From the NCBI RefSeq assembly GCF_026210795.1, contig NC_089440.1:2728001-2792000 (forward strand): a stretch of DNA of 64,000 nucleotides, written 5' to 3'. The stretch is from Rhizophagus irregularis (taxonomy: Eukaryota > Glomeromycota > Glomeromycetes > Glomerales > Glomeraceae). Under the pieces are notes generated by a model that ran no database searches, was not told the origin of the DNA, and saw nothing but the letters and a program-made list of their open reading frames with translations. Position 1 is the stretch's first letter, and every line of letters starts with the position of its first letter. Both the position numbers and the translations under genes were made by a program. Of the stretch, positions 12,708 through 25,836 are shown in pieces.

Positions 12708-13295
12708 TTAATCTTGATGACTGGGAGGATGTCCAAAAAAAATTAAAATTTGTTGTTTTGTAATTTCCATCAAATCATTACCACCATACAATAAAGTATC
12801 TAAAACCCATTCAGCACTTCGACCAAGAGCTTTTACGAGGAATACAATACAAACAACCGAGAAAACAACACCGAATACAATTCCAAAAATTAAACCCAGA
12901 CCTCCACCTACTAATGATAACACAAAGGGAGTAGCTAAGCCTCCGATTGCTGCTAACATACCAAATATAACAGGTCCAATAAAAAGAGACACAAAGGCTG
13001 CAAATATCAATGCACATAAATAAAAATAATGCCATACTGGATGTTCTTCTCTTAATTCCTTTGGTCTCATAATAAAATAAGATAATCCTTTATCAGCAGT
13101 GGTAAAATCAAAGTTTCCAGAAGAGGAACCACGTACTAATGCATTTTTATCCTCATAATTTGCTAAAGTAAGGGCAATGGGCGAGAGAAAGGGAGGAATG
13201 CGTTAATTCTTCTGAAATATTCGCCAAATTACGAACGAATTCTTACCTGTCATAATAGGATCGCTAAAATTATTTGATTTAAATGTAGTTTCCAT
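12708..13295 (-). CDS. Small multi-pass membrane protein of unknown function (2 exons)
   Basis: Exon 1 is 13295-13247 and exon 2 is 13162-12708, with an 84-bp intron, giving 167 residues. A shorter start at 13070 is possible, but the upstream exon is in phase, has good splice sites and adds a polar N-terminus. Residues 1-65 are hydrophilic. Residues 65-135 form about three hydrophobic, glycine-rich segments (LAAIGGLATPFVLSL, GGGLGLIFGIVFGVVF), followed by an amphipathic tail ending HPPSHQD. The glycine-spaced hydrophobic hairpin is reminiscent of lipid-droplet or ER-shaping proteins such as promethin/LDAF1, but I cannot establish homology. No catalytic motif is visible. Confidence 0.75.
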
Positions 13296-14053
13296 TTTTA
13301 ATCCGAAGGGTAAATTTATTTCTATTAGCAAAGATTATTCAAATTTTATTTTTTTGACTGAAAAAAAAAACTCGAGATATGCGATATTTATATTTAAACT
13401 TTTTCCATTTAATTATATCCCTTTACAAGTGATAAGCATGCTCACTTGCATGAAGAAATACTTTGTCCCAAAAAATATCTCATGTTATCATATAAAGAAT
13501 TTCTTATGAATTGCACATGAAAATTTTATAGGAATACATTTTTAGTAATTTGCGTGGCAACGGCAAAATCTCAGATTTGTGTCGCACGGGAACTACATGG
13601 GATCAGGGATCTTCAAATTTTTTTTGTACAAATAAATACAGCTTGTGTACAGCTAAATTTAACACGGTGATATAAAATATGAAAAAGTATCGTGATTGAA
13701 ATATGTTACAATGTGTTTAAGTGTCTCTGGTAATAATCTTACAAAAAAAATGTAATTGTATATTATGTATTTTTTTTTCTTTTCTTTTTCCTACTTTTGA
13801 TGTATTAAATCTTTTTTTAATAAAAACGGCATTGATTTGAACGAATATGTTTGAATTAATATCAGATATCAAATTATTAACCACCACTTTTGGAGCAGTA
13901 TATAAAATTCTTAACCATTGACGTTTAAAAACAATAAACAATTAAAAATCTTATAATGGTAAATAATCCGATGTAATAACACAATAAATGATTTCCTTTC
14001 GCCTTACCTCTTGTACATAATAAATCTCTTCATAATCTTTCTCACTTAATTTT
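13296..14053. other. Intergenic DNA; possible 3' extension of the BTB gene
   Basis: On the minus strand, open stretches at 13951-14142 and 13717-13941 follow the BTB gene in other frames. Extra 3' exons are conceivable, but I found no clean splice-site pair joining them in frame, so they are left outside the model. Confidence 0.4.
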
Positions 14054-14970
14054 TCAAACAATAATAACAAAAATTTGAACAATATCACAACTTTTAGAAC
14101 TAAATAATCCAAATTCACTTTCAATTCTATAACTAATTTCAACTTTATTTACTGTACACTCTTTAACATCAGATTTACTTATAATAAGATCTCTTAATGT
14201 ATCTCTTTTTTGAAGTAGAAATTGCAAATCAGTTAAATCATTCTCCAAGCTATCATCTTTTTCTACTGATGATGAGTCGGTTGATAATCGAATCCACTCA
14301 TGTGGATCATTAATATGTTCTAATTCTGTTGTAATATTTTTTGTTATAATATTGTTTGGTGTTAGATAAAACGTTATTTGATGATGTCCACGTTTTGCAT
14401 GACGTTTTAAATAAGGTAAAATCACATCTGAAATTAGGGTATCAATTCTTTATATCCACCCCAGAAAGTAATAAAATATGTTAGAAACTATTTGTAAAAT
14501 TAACTTTTTTTATAAAAGAATTAATTATACCTTCTGAGAACAGCCAACGTTGCCGCATCCCTCAATGTAACTCCATCGGAAGCTGAAAATTCATTCAAAG
14601 CTTGTTCATAAGAAGGCAAGGCATCCTCAATTATGGAAGCATTTTTGTCTTGTATTAATAAATTAATATCATCACCAAGGCCAAATTCTCTCAATTGTAA
14701 TTCAACAATTTCCCTTGCAACATCTTTTGGTACACATAATCGTTTATACCGAATATAATCTAATATTACACTAAATGCAAACGGATTATGATCAAGACAT
14801 ATTGTTTGTGTAGAAGATTTGTTTGAGGTAAAACGGGAAGAGAATGAAGATGAGGATGATGACTTATTTACTAGTTTGTATAAAATACTATTGGGATATG
14901 CATTAAAAGAATCTTTTGATATTTCAAATGTTGTTCCTCCAACATTAAAAATCACAGTCTTTTTAGACAT
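14054..14970 (-). CDS. BTB/POZ (T1-type) domain protein (2 exons)
   Basis: Exon 1 is 14970-14531 and exon 2 is 14447-14054, giving 277 residues. The acceptor at 14448 was chosen because it keeps the frame into IDTLISDVILPYLKRH. The N-terminus VIFNVGGTTFEISKDSF is the signature of the potassium-channel-tetramerisation (KCTD-like) BTB fold: an NVGG turn, then a serine-rich insert, then FSVILDYIRYKRL. BTB domains self-associate and often recruit Cullin-3 ubiquitin ligases. The second half (ILPYLKRHAKRGHHQITFYL and beyond) faintly recalls the region after the BTB in animal BTBD10/KCTD20, but this is only an impression. The C-terminus may be incomplete. Confidence 0.75.
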
Positions 14971-15443
14971 TTACGGGTGAAAAAAAGCGAGAAAGAGTTT
15001 ATGACAAATAAAGCAAAGCAACTTGATTATATGATTGAATGAGGCGTCAATTACATCATTATACAGATAAGGAATTGCTTAAATTGGTAAGTTTTTAAGT
15101 TTTTATTCAAATTAAAGAATATATTTATTTTAAGAATATAAATAAGTTTTAAGAATATTAATCCAAGTCATGTGACTAATATATATATCATTTATTTGCA
15201 ACATATAGCCCGCATACAAACAAGCTTACAATTGTTCGAAATCTAAATGTATGAAGTATAGAAAATATACCAATCCCAACCATTTTTATTTTTGGTTTGA
15301 ATTTTTTTTTTCTTTTCGCAGATGATGCAATTTTTTGAGTCCCCATTGATGTCACGTCAAAAACATGACCCAGTAGCATTTTTGATAAAGAAATCAATTC
15401 TTTTTTAATATTATTGGGTTATTTCGATAATTTTCCCTCCTAC
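14971..15443. other. Intergenic DNA
   Basis: Includes the BTB gene promoter and the 3' flank of the NmrA-like gene. A 69-residue open frame at 15188-15397 (minus) shows no recognisable domain and is not annotated as a gene. Confidence 0.5.
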
Positions 15444-16594
15444 TTATCCTGTTTGCGGAGAAGTGAAATCATCATATGAATTTTCAAAGAATTCTCTCAA
15501 GCTCTTTCCAGTACTTCCGGTGATTTGTTCTAAATCTCTTGTAACCTGCACTTTTCTAGCGGTTCCTAAATATCCTTGTAATCCCCATAATTCTAACAAA
15601 TATGCAACTTCTTCTTCATCAGATGTCGTTTCCATCAATACGTTTTTTAACTGCTTAATAGACATAAATTCCACTTTAATCTCTCGTTTAAGGCCTAAAC
15701 TGGCTTTAATAGCAATCTCGTCCGTTGTTAACAAATTAGGTCCAGTTATCTTGTACTCTTTACCACCATGTGATTGTATGGGACTAACCAATATACGACA
15801 TGATGCACGTACAACATCACTAATATCACAACATTCGAACGTCATGTATGAATTGTCAATTAAAGGCATTTTTGATTTTTCCGTAATATAATTTGCAAAA
15901 TATAGTAAGTGTTGGTTTAGTACCCCAGGATAGCGGAGAATTGTTATTTCTGATCGTGAAAAAGATTCTAGTAACGTTGATTCAATAGCTTCAAATTGTT
16001 CTCGATAAGATCGCATATTTGTACGTTCTTCATTATCATCATCAACAGGAGTTAATGGAGGTGAATAAGGTGCTTCATATTTTGAGAATGGTGTTGGAAA
16101 CACGATGTGTTCAATGTTTGCTTGCTTAGCTGCATTTATATATCTATTATATAAAAGAAGATAAAATTAGAAATTTATTTAACTAAGATTTTATTTGTCA
16201 AAAATCTTACCCTTTTGCAAAAGCAAGAGCATCTTTCTGCCTGATTTCACCAGATAATGGATCGATTAATAAAAATAATTTTGACACTTGCTTTAGAGCA
16301 TGTATGGCAGAGTCAGGATTATTAACTGGATCAACTTTTACAACCAAAGCGTTTGTTGAAGGTTGTTCTGTCTCGTGATGAACTCCTGCGTAAACTTGAA
16401 AATTTGAATTTTGTAATATAGGATAAAGTTTTGGCATTTCCAATAACCCTTTTACAATAGAGTCGCCTTTTAATACAAAAAAAAATATTAGAATGTTTAT
16501 CTTATTAATATTTATGATAATTTTTTTTTTTTCGTGAAATATTACCTAACATTCCATCAGCTCCAGAAACGTGAATACCAATTTTCTGAGTCAT
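15444..16594 (-). CDS. NmrA-like NAD(P)-binding Rossmann protein (3 exons)
   Basis: Exons 16594-16546, 16466-16211 and 16143-15444 give 334 residues. The N-terminus IGIHVSGADGMLGDSIVKGLL fits the first beta strand and glycine-rich dinucleotide turn of the NmrA/atypical SDR family. A hydrophobic strand (KLFLLIDPLSG), then A-A-K-Q-A-N-I-E-H-I-V-F, follow at the spacing expected for the Rossmann core. Later segments (ITILRYPGVLNQHLLYF, YKITGPNLLTTDEIA) match NmrA-type proteins, in which the latter resembles the conserved 'itGpe.lt..eia' block. The usual Y-x-x-x-K catalytic pair is not evident, so it may act as a redox sensor or an oxidoreductase of unknown substrate. Start chosen because the dinucleotide-binding strand begins within five residues. 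Confidence 0.82.
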
Positions 16595-17591
16595 TTTTCA
16601 ATTTATTAACTTTTTTTAAAAAAATTTTTTTTAAAAAAATATTATTATTATATATTAACTTTTTTGTGTGAAGAAAAAAAAAATTTCGCAAAAAAAAAAA
16701 AAAAAAAAATGCCAACAAAAATCTACCTGTATTTATATCATTTTAGCAGTTACCCATCAGGTTTTTACATCAAACAGCCAGGGAATCACGATGATCTAAT
16801 TGGCTAATTGATAATGAATAATCATGATCTATCAATGATTATGCAAGGGAGAATTTGAAATTTAATCAAATTTATCATTTCAACTATATCCCTTGTGACT
16901 TTGTTGTTGTTATCTTATCAAACATAAATATTTCTTTTATCTCATAAATCGACACCGGATACCCGGGAAAAGGATATTCTTTCATTTAACGAATTAATTT
17001 TTTAAATTGCAAAATATATGGGATAATATTAATTTATTACTGTAAAAGAGAAAAATGATTGCTTAGGAATTATTTATATCAAGCTTTTAACCAAATGCTG
17101 ATTTGTTACGTAATAATACTTAAGGAGTGTGCCGAAAATCTTGCTATGCCACCTGTAATATTGGGCTGTTAAAAGATAAAGAGTGTTCCGCGTGAACTCT
17201 TTCCTTATCTTGCATCACACACATTGTATTTTACAAAAATAAAAAAGGAGAACAAAGATGATCTGATAACGCAATTGCAACACATTTGAAGATCTTTGTC
17301 AGTTACTACAATATTACATAAAATGATATAAACATACATTTCATTGTTAAATTCCAACTTTGTTTATTGGTAGAAAGCAAAGCCCAACTCTTTTAATTCC
17401 TTACTTGATTTATTTTATTCATTAAATTCATTCAAAAAAAATTTTCAATGCTTGTGTGATCATGTCGTGTGAAGATTTCCATCACAAGTAAGCTTATAAG
17501 ATCACATGAATTTTCAAAAAAAAGGGCTAAATTAGCATCTAAATATAAATATAAGACAAATATTTTTCTCTCTTACTCATCAATGTAAATA
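16595..17591. other. Shared divergent upstream region (NmrA-like / ANKRD39-like)
   Basis: About 1 kb between two divergent start codons. It holds T/A homopolymer blocks near 16613-16640, including a near-palindromic A/T run, and a 20-base A tract at 16690-16709. No gene was recognised. Confidence 0.5.
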
Positions 17592-18294
17592 ATGAGTACT
17601 CATGATACTCATAATCATGATGGTAAATCATGTTGTTCCCATAGTTCAACACCAAATCTATACGCTCAAACATTAGATGAATTAGATTTTGAAAAATCCA
17701 TTCATTATGCTTGCTTAAACAATGATATTAATCGAGTGAAAACCATTATTTCCAAGAAAGGTGGTTCTACAGTAAATGAAATTGATAGTACAGGATATAC
17801 ACCATTAGTAAGTATAATCCCATATAATCAGTTTATTATAAATTTTTTTCTTAATAAGTTTCCACTTTTTTTTTCGTGAAGCATTATGCGGCAAGAAAAG
17901 GTTATTTAGATATTTGTCGTATATTAATAGATTATGGAGCAGACGTTAATGCTATAACACCGGAATTATTTTCAACTGTAAGTTCATATATTCTTAAACG
18001 TTTTCTTGAATATTTCAATTAATTATGCTCGTATAATAGCCTTTACATAGAGCATCAACTTATAATCATTCAAAAGTTGTCACTTCATTATTATCATCCG
18101 GTGCAAAACCCGAATTACAAGATTCCGATGGTAAAACTTGCTTGCACAAGGCATGTGAGAATGGTTCAAAAGATGTTATTTTAACTCTAAAAAAATTAAA
18201 TGATTTTGAGTCATTATTAAGGATTAAAGATAAAAATGAGAGAATCGCTAGTGAATATTGTAAACATGAGGAAATCTTAAAACTATTTGAATGA
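17592..18294 (+). CDS. ANKRD39: ANKRD39-like ankyrin repeat protein (3 exons)
   Basis: Exons 17592-17807, 17882-17977 and 18040-18294 give 188 residues; human ANKRD39 is about 183. The N-terminus carries a CCSH motif, then QTLDELDFEKSIHYACLNND, which parallels the animal protein closely (CCSH...QTLEEMDFE). Three to four ankyrin repeats follow: a TGYTPLHYAARKGYLDICRIL unit split by an intron, then PLHRASTYNHSKVVTSLLSSGA, then DGKTCLHKACENGSKDV. The family is a protein-interaction scaffold without known enzymatic activity, and its function in fungi is not established. An antisense open frame at 18066-18320 is a shadow of exon 3. Confidence 0.85.
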
Positions 18295-18876
18295 TTAAAT
18301 GTGAATTTGGAACTATTCAAATTGAAGTAAGTTGGAAATTTTTAAAACTAATTTAATATATTCAAAATTATTTATTATCCTGTTTCAATCGTCTATTGTT
18401 ATTTGAAAAGGAATTTAACCATTATTTTCTTCCTTAGAAATACTTTAATCACAAACCAAGACTGAAAGGGTACTGTCCCCACTTATTCATCGATCAATCT
18501 TTAGATTCATGAGAATCAATATATACTTTTATATGCTTTTGAAAATAAGCAGTGTATAGTACGATTTTGTAAAATAGCATGTAAGCCACAATTTTGTCTT
18601 GTATGTACAATTTTAAATACAGTATCATTATATGATTGGCTTTTAATTAAAGCCAAAAAATAACAAACAAAAAGCAAAAATGGAAAAGAAGGAAAAGAAA
18701 ATGAAAAGGAGAAAATAAAAACAATCTGCTTTGTACATTTGATAAAAACAAATTCGAAAATTTTGGTCAAATCAAAATATAAAATTTCCATCATATTTAA
18801 ATTTTTTTTACCATATAACTGAATTAAATACTGTATATTTTAAGTATAATTTAAATATCTGGACAAAATACAAGTA

Positions 18877-19626
18877 CATAGTGAAATTCAATATAACAGA
18901 ACCATCCATTCCAGTAAAAATATCTGGTATATCGAAATTTCTGATATATCAAAAAATTTTAATATACTGGATTCCATTATATCAAGTTTTTATTTGTACA
19001 ACATATATAACAAACATTAAAAATTTAGATTATTTTTTATTTAAAACATTATTTGAGAAATTTATATATTGAAATTAACTAAAACTTAAAAAAAATCATC
19101 TATCCTACCCTATTTTTGCTTTTCTTATTTTACTATTAGACATATTTTCAATAAAAAAATTTGTGATTAAAATGTAAAAAAAAATTTCATGTATAATTTA
19201 ATTTATTTAGGGGTTTCACATATTAATATTTCCAAATAAACAATCTTATTTAGGAAATTCTATTTATATTACAACCTTATAAAGTGTTCAATATTCAATA
19301 TTTTCAACATTTCTAGTTAATATTTTCAGAAAAATTTCATTTGGGTCTTCAAAGCTTATGTATTTTACTAAAATTTCTTAAAAGATCATTATATTTGCTG
19401 CTAATTTTATTGGTTTAAAACCATAAATCATCACATATTCTAGTAAATTGAATAATTTTTAATATAACTGATTTGTTGTTTGTTCCATTATAGTCATTAT
19501 TGAAAATTTACTAATAAATTCTATTATATTAAATTTATTTTAATATATGTGATTTGATTCTGAAAAAAAGTTTTAATATAAGGCCAGTTCTGGTTTATTG
19601 AAGTTCCATTATATCAAATTTCATTG
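18877..19626. mobile_element. Degraded Tc1/mariner-like (pogo-type) element, about 750 bp
   Basis: The left end has GTGAAATTCAATATAACAG and the right end, read inward, ATGAAATTTGATATAATGG, differing at a few positions and by a 2-base indel near the tip. Each end abuts a TA dinucleotide (18875-18876 and 19627-19628), as expected for TA target-site duplication. No transposase frame survives. Confidence 0.55.
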
Positions 19627-20027
19627 TATAACATTAAAAGTATATTCAAGAATATTTTAAAATTAATTGCTAATTTATTACTTACCAATACAAATAATCG
19701 GCAAAACTAAAATGCTACTTTTCCAAATAGTAAAAGTTCATTAATTTCTAACCAAATTATTCAAAATTTTTACTGAAAAAACTTTGAGATTGAGACTTTT
19801 TTATCCAAAATATTTAATATAATTTTATAAGGAAAAAACTTTACAAGTAATTTCTAAACATTGCCAATTAGTCAAATTTTTAGCAAAATCCTATTTAATA
19901 ATAAAAATATTAGCTAGAAATTTCAAAATTAACATATATATTCTCAAATATATATTATTAGATTTCAAAAAAAAAACTAATTTAAAAAATATGAAATATT
20001 TCATAAATTAGAATTAACAGTTTAAAA

Positions 20028-20324
20028 AGGACCCCGGATATCTCCAAAACAGGTCATAAGTCACACTTTCGGCAGATTGGCCTATTTTTCAGAATTTCAA
20101 AAAATCGTTTTTTGTAAATATCTCGGCATCCAGTGGTCCAATTTTGATGAACATTTTTTTAAATTGTAGAGCTAAATGAGGGCTACAAAATAAAAAAAAG
20201 TTCATTAAAATTGAATTACTGGATGCTGAGATATTTACAAAAAACGATTTTTTGAGTTTCAGCAAAAAGGGGTGTTTTTGGCCAAAAGTCCATTATGACC
20301 TTTATATTAGATATCCGGGGTCCT
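20028..20324. mobile_element. AGGACCCC-family fold-back MITE, copy 1 (297 bp)
   Basis: Perfect 16-bp terminal inverted repeats AGGACCCCGGATATCT (20028-20043 and 20309-20324) are flanked by the 8-bp duplication GTTTAAAA at 20020-20027 and 20325-20332. The interior is itself nearly palindromic: a TCTCGGCATCCAGTGGTCCA segment is mirrored by GGATGCTGAG on the other arm, so a transcript would fold into a long hairpin. Confidence 0.9.
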
Positions 20325-23300
20325 GTTTAAAAATACATTAAATTTCTCAAATTTTGAAAAAATTTCCTTTCAATATTAAATAATTCAATGGGATCAAATT
20401 TTTAAAACTTGTATAATTAATGCAATACTTCTTAAATGGATATCCTAATATATACAAAGTGTTTATTTTCAGATTATTAAAACAATATTTTGCTGAACAT
20501 AGACATATCATTAAGTAACAAATCAATTAATACTTATTTTAAGTATATTTTAAATATAAATATACCTTTTTTGAAAATTATTATATAGTAAATTTGCTAA
20601 TTATTTATAATCATGTGATATTATAAAATTTTATTTTTTTTTAAAAAATAAATATGATTTAAACCTTATGTATTTATTATAGAATCTTTAAAGTACATAT
20701 TCTATATATATTTTTGCCTGTTCTACAATTTAATTTATAAGACTAAAAAGAGTTTAAAATACTAATTTTGACTTTTATATATCATAATATAAGAGGTGTA
20801 TTACTATGCATCACATATAAAATTTAAATCTTAAATACAAATATAATTAAATTTTATTAAGAAAAATTATATTTAATTCATTTAAATATAAAATATTACA
20901 AATATATTATTCTAATATAATTATTCAAAACTATAATAAGCTTAAAAAGCCAATATATATGGATTAAAATATTAATTAAAAGTAACAAATGAATAACTTT
21001 TAATTTTTAGTTTAATTATTTAAATATAATAAATATTAGCTAAATGGTTTTGGTATAAAATTTCAAAAATCATTTAATATAAGATCAATAATAAAATTTT
21101 GACAATCCAAAATCCTAACAAATTATTATACTAACAAGTTGATAACTTGTCAGGATTTTGTATTACTAAGATTTTGGCTTTTTGAGATTTTGCTATATTA
21201 GTTATGCAAATGACTGTCAAGATTTTAATTAAATACCTAGCTAAATAATATCCTTTTATAATTAATATTATTTTATTAGAATATTTATTATTATTATTTT
21301 GAATTTTAATCATCAATTACTTATAATAGAGAAAGAATGAATAGAAAATCAAAATTTACTTTTTTACTTCATATAATTTAAAAAAGTTTTTTTGTACTAA
21401 AATAACTTATACTAATTAACCAAAATGCAGATAAATCCTGTATGATAAAGAGTTATAAAGTTGCAATAACCAGTTAATTATAGGTAGTAAAACCAAATAG
21501 CGAAATTTTACTTTTAAAAGTATGTTTTAATAAAAAAGAAATTAACGTTTTTCTTAATTTTCCAAATGCATTTTTTCGTAATTATACTAATTGTAATAAA
21601 GGCTTCTTATTGTAGGAAATATCATAAATACAATTTATAACCCTGAAAGATCGAACATGTTCTCATGTAACAAAACTAATGCTCAAAAAGACTGCTCCAA
21701 ATATGATGATATCTACTCTATATCAAATATTCCAGGACATATTTTATTTTAATATACAATAAAGCATAAATAATAAGTAGCATTAAAGTTTTTTTTATTA
21801 TGAATTTAAGCAAATCCGTTGATAAGATTTTCGTGATAAGAACAAATTTTCATTCCTTGGACCTATTACAAACAGTGATATAAATTGAGGTAACGCAAAC
21901 ACAAAATTTTCAAAGTTTTTACATTTTGCGCGTAAAAATTTTTTGAATTTATATCATTAACTACAAAACATATAAAGGTGAGTCTCTATTTAGTGGATCC
22001 TTTAATTCACCTATAATAAAATAGAAATTTAGAGTACAGTATTAACTTACCATCTATACATCAAAATCATCATCAACCAAAACATTTTTAAAACATTTTT
22101 AAAATCGTCGGATAGTTCTATAAATAAGAATTATACGCACTGGCCATTTTGATTTCAAGAATCCGACACGCAAAATTTCGATTTCGAAATGTCACTGCGC
22201 AAAATAGACATGACTACGATTATTTGAATTTCTTAGCAGTATGTCCGAAGTTATGACTTATGAGTACCTAATAAAGTAATATTTTTGATCAGTATATACG
22301 GTAATAAAATAAAAAAAACAATAATGTTAGAAGAAACAACCAACTCACAAACCCACAAACCTCATCCGCACCACCCACAGCATCCAAGAAGTATTAGAAT
22401 AGATTTTTTTCAAAATAAAATCGCTTTAATGCCAAGTGTTCTACCAAAAAGAACTATAATAATTTTCTTCGGATATTCGGAAGAGTGGTGAATATTCCAT
22501 TACCTCATTGTAATTTCCGGAATTTATATTGTCAGTTCGAAATTATTTCTTATCAAAAAACTTTTTAACTTAATCCTCAATTCAAGCATTAAAACGGATT
22601 GTTCTTATCACATAAAGGAACTCGTCTTAAATGGAAGTATAGACTATGGTATTGTAAAGCAGAAATGGTGCAACTCCGGTTAGGGACTTAACCCAGTCTT
22701 TCAATTCAAGTATCATAACGTGGGTTCCGATGGGAAGCAAGTTTCTTGACTTCACTAAAAACAAATCGTGCATAAAAAATTTTTTGCGCATTTGTAATGA
22801 AGATCTGAGTTACACCGGGTAATGAATACGCGTTTTTCCTCGCGAATAACCCTTATCCGTTATAACGAATCATGCAAAGTATATTTTTACTGATAATTTT
22901 TTCCAAGATAATAATAGAAGGGAGATATCGTGAATAGATGAAAGAGATCATTGAGGAGTCGAAAGTTAGTAAAAAATAGTTACACGTACATTGAAAAAGT
23001 TTACGTCGCTGAATCTAGATACATAGAACTTATATATGGTAATATTAATTTCTATCTAAGTATTACAAAAAATATCTAATATATCTATAAAAGTAATAAT
23101 TACATCAATTACATCATATAACCTTTTTGAGTTGGCCACTATCGGATCGAGAACTATATAAAGGCACGAATATAATTCTTCTCGTAATATTCCTCAAATA
23201 TTATCTTCTCATGGAAAAAATAATAATTACTACAACAAATAAAGACCTCCTGAAAATATTATACCATCAATTATTAAGAAATTTAATCATCCTACAAACC

Positions 23301-23611
23301 ATTTCCATATCAGACATTTCTTATATGAGAGGTTTCATAAGAATCCATCGTAGAGAAATATTCAAGTTTCTTCTGAAACCTGAGTGGACAATAACCACTT
23401 TAAATAAAGCTAATGCTAGAAATTATGGTAATTTTTGTCATTTTTTTTTAATTGAATATCAAAAGTAAAGGTGCTTGATTAATTTTTAATTTAATAATTT
23501 AGTAGGATTTGTGGTTAAGTTTCATAAGTCAACATTAATGAATTCTCCAATGCCTATAACAGATGATTTTAGCTACAACTAATTTTATGCATCCTTTCGC
23601 TAGATTTGTTA

Positions 23612-23736
23612 CCGTACCATTCCGAAATTGAACAACCCTCCCCCCCTCGAAAAATAAGCAACCCTGGCCCCGCGTTATGGAGATTTTGGCCGGAATTAAG
23701 TTCAAAAAATGGTTGTTTAATTTCGGAATGGTACGG
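23612..23736. mobile_element. Short TA-flanked MITE (125 bp), Tc1/mariner-like
   Basis: Inverted repeats starting CCGTACCATTCCGAAATT on both ends match at 26 of 27 positions and are bounded by TA at 23610-23611 and 23737-23738. The centre has a C-rich run. No coding capacity. Confidence 0.75.
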
Positions 23737-25148
23737 TATTTTAAGAAAATAGAGATACGTCAAATTTACCTCTTTCTCTACCCTTTGCCTTTTTTTTCTA
23801 CCCCCTTCCTTTTATCACTCCATTCTTTGCCCTTTTTCGTTCTCTGCCCCTTCACTTTAATCACCAACTAACACATACATATTTTGAATATACTTTTGGT
23901 GGTGTTATAACTCCATTTATTTAGCATAATACTATAATACTCAACCCCTTTCAAAATTCAAATTAATAGTTCTTATTAAGAGAATATTTCTTTTTTACCC
24001 TTTACCTTTATTGTTTCTTCTTTCTCTACTCCTTTACCTTTGTGACTTCTACTTCATTCACTTTATTATCAACTAATATAAAAAGATTTGGCAGTATTTT
24101 GAATATATATTTTTTATATTTATATATATATATTGTTTAATAAAATGTGTAATTAACTCTTAAAAAAATATATATGGTAAAACATTGTAGGCAAATTCCT
24201 GCAATTTTACCAAAAATTCAGTTCTCATCTAATTTTATGAAAAATGAAGTTATTCTAATAAAATTTTTTTTGCAAAGAGCTTAAATCATAATTTATTTGA
24301 CAATAATCATTATTTATTAATTACATATAAGATTGAAGATTCAAAAGTTGTATTTTTTAGATGATAAAAATTTTTGAAAAATTTTGCATTCAACTTTAAC
24401 AATTTCATTGAGATTTGATTGTGACTATATTAAAGCTTAATAGAAAATATAGAATTTTCTATGGTGACCAACTTTTAATATTATGTATTTTAATATTTAG
24501 AAGTAGCATTTTAACTTTACATAGAATCCTAAATTATTTTTATAAACTTGTAAAAAATGCATAAAGTTAAATTGTATTATCTCTATTTTGTTCATTAGAG
24601 TGTGAAGTTTCATAATAAAAATAAAAAATATATTAAAAATTTAAAATGCTTTGTAATAAAGCAGAATATTATGGTAAAGAAAATTAATTTATTATACAAA
24701 AATTCTGATGTTATTTTTTTAAGGTTAATTTAAGATTAATTTATATCTAATTTTGGTAATTAGTCACATATCAAACCATACAATTGATGCTAAAATATAG
24801 ACTGTAAAATTATAGGATAATCCAAATTATATTGACAAACTTTGTGTTTAGATATAATTTTTATTTAAAAAATTGCAAGCAAATTTGTTTGCAAAATCAT
24901 TTAAGGAATAATATTTTTTTTATTTCTTTAATAATTTACTATATATTTAAAGAAAATGTAATTTATAAATATTTATTTTAATACAAGACAAATTGTTCTA
25001 GTTGTAGATATACTTATAAAATATAAATAAAATACAATTTTAATTAAGATTTAAAAGTATTATTAATTTTAATTGAAAAAAAATTAACTGGGTAAAGAAT
25101 TACATCAATCTAATTTTAAAGCTTATGTAATTCTGCTTAATAGTTATT

Positions 25149-25836
25149 TTTTTTTTTTTTTAAACTTTATTATAGATGCGATCATGTTTTATTATAATCA
25201 CACTTACTTACATATATAAACTTACAAATATAAGATAAACAAATACATATATAAGAATCAAGCATTATGAAACAAGACTACTTTTCATTAAGAACAAATC
25301 GACCTGTCACCTAAATGATCACATCATTGTTAAAAACTATGATGCAACCACAAATTCAAAGGTGACTGTCATGATTTACCTAAAAATTTGCTCAATGACC
25401 ACCTCGATGGAATGCCAAATCATTCCATTTATTCCAATTACTTTCTAACATATTACAGTCAATATCTTTGACACCCACTTCAGTGCGTTTACTATGTGAC
25501 TTAGCTTTTTATCTCTACCGCTAATACCGCACCGCTTTTTTTCCTTTACTACATGTTATAAATAACGTGCATGTATGTTTTCTTTATTAATAAAAGCTGT
25601 ATGTACATACTATCGAATACAGAATGATGAAATAAACAAACAAAAGTTTCTAAATAATTCGTTAAAACTACTAAAAGAAGTTTATATATTTTTCTTTCAA
25701 ACATAGTTTGCCATATATAAATATAATCAAATATGGAATGATGTAAACACTATAACAAAATTCAATAAATAAACTATCTATATATTTTTCTTTCTAACTA
25801 AATAGCCCTATGTAAATATTATCAAATAGGAAATGT
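25149..25836 (-). mobile_element. Poly(A)-tailed retroinsertion (688 bp) with 18-bp target-site duplication
   Basis: TTCTGCTTAATAGTTATT occurs exactly at 25131-25148 and 25837-25854. The left boundary continues into a T run, so on the minus strand the insert ends in a poly(A) tail, preceded by AATAAA-type signals about 9 and 30 bases upstream. This is the footprint of LINE-driven target-primed reverse transcription. On the minus strand the 5' part contains about 2.3 tandem units of roughly 100 bp (boundaries near 25836, 25804, 25706 and 25595). I found no open reading frame of note, so it may be a SINE or a retrocopied non-coding transcript. Confidence 0.8.

Noticed and set aside
12811-13035. 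Cysteine-rich overlapping minus-strand frame
   Set aside because: It is a shifted reading of the transmembrane exon of the gene at 12708-13295.
13717-14142. Adding 3' exons to the BTB gene
   Set aside because: Open frames exist but no donor/acceptor pair joins them in phase without very short or non-consensus introns.
15463-15891. 142-residue forward frame
   Set aside because: It is the antisense shadow of the NmrA-like exon, which has clear protein features.
22640-22760. Segment with some tRNA-like GGTTAGGGACTTAACCC character
   Set aside because: No cloverleaf with matching arms and no GTTCRA T-loop at the right spacing could be drawn.
22285-23468. Two forward open frames (22285-22491 and 23127-23468), the second with a TATATAAA-like box before it
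   Set aside because: No family, no convincing splice structure and composition like the surrounding DNA; kept out of the gene list.
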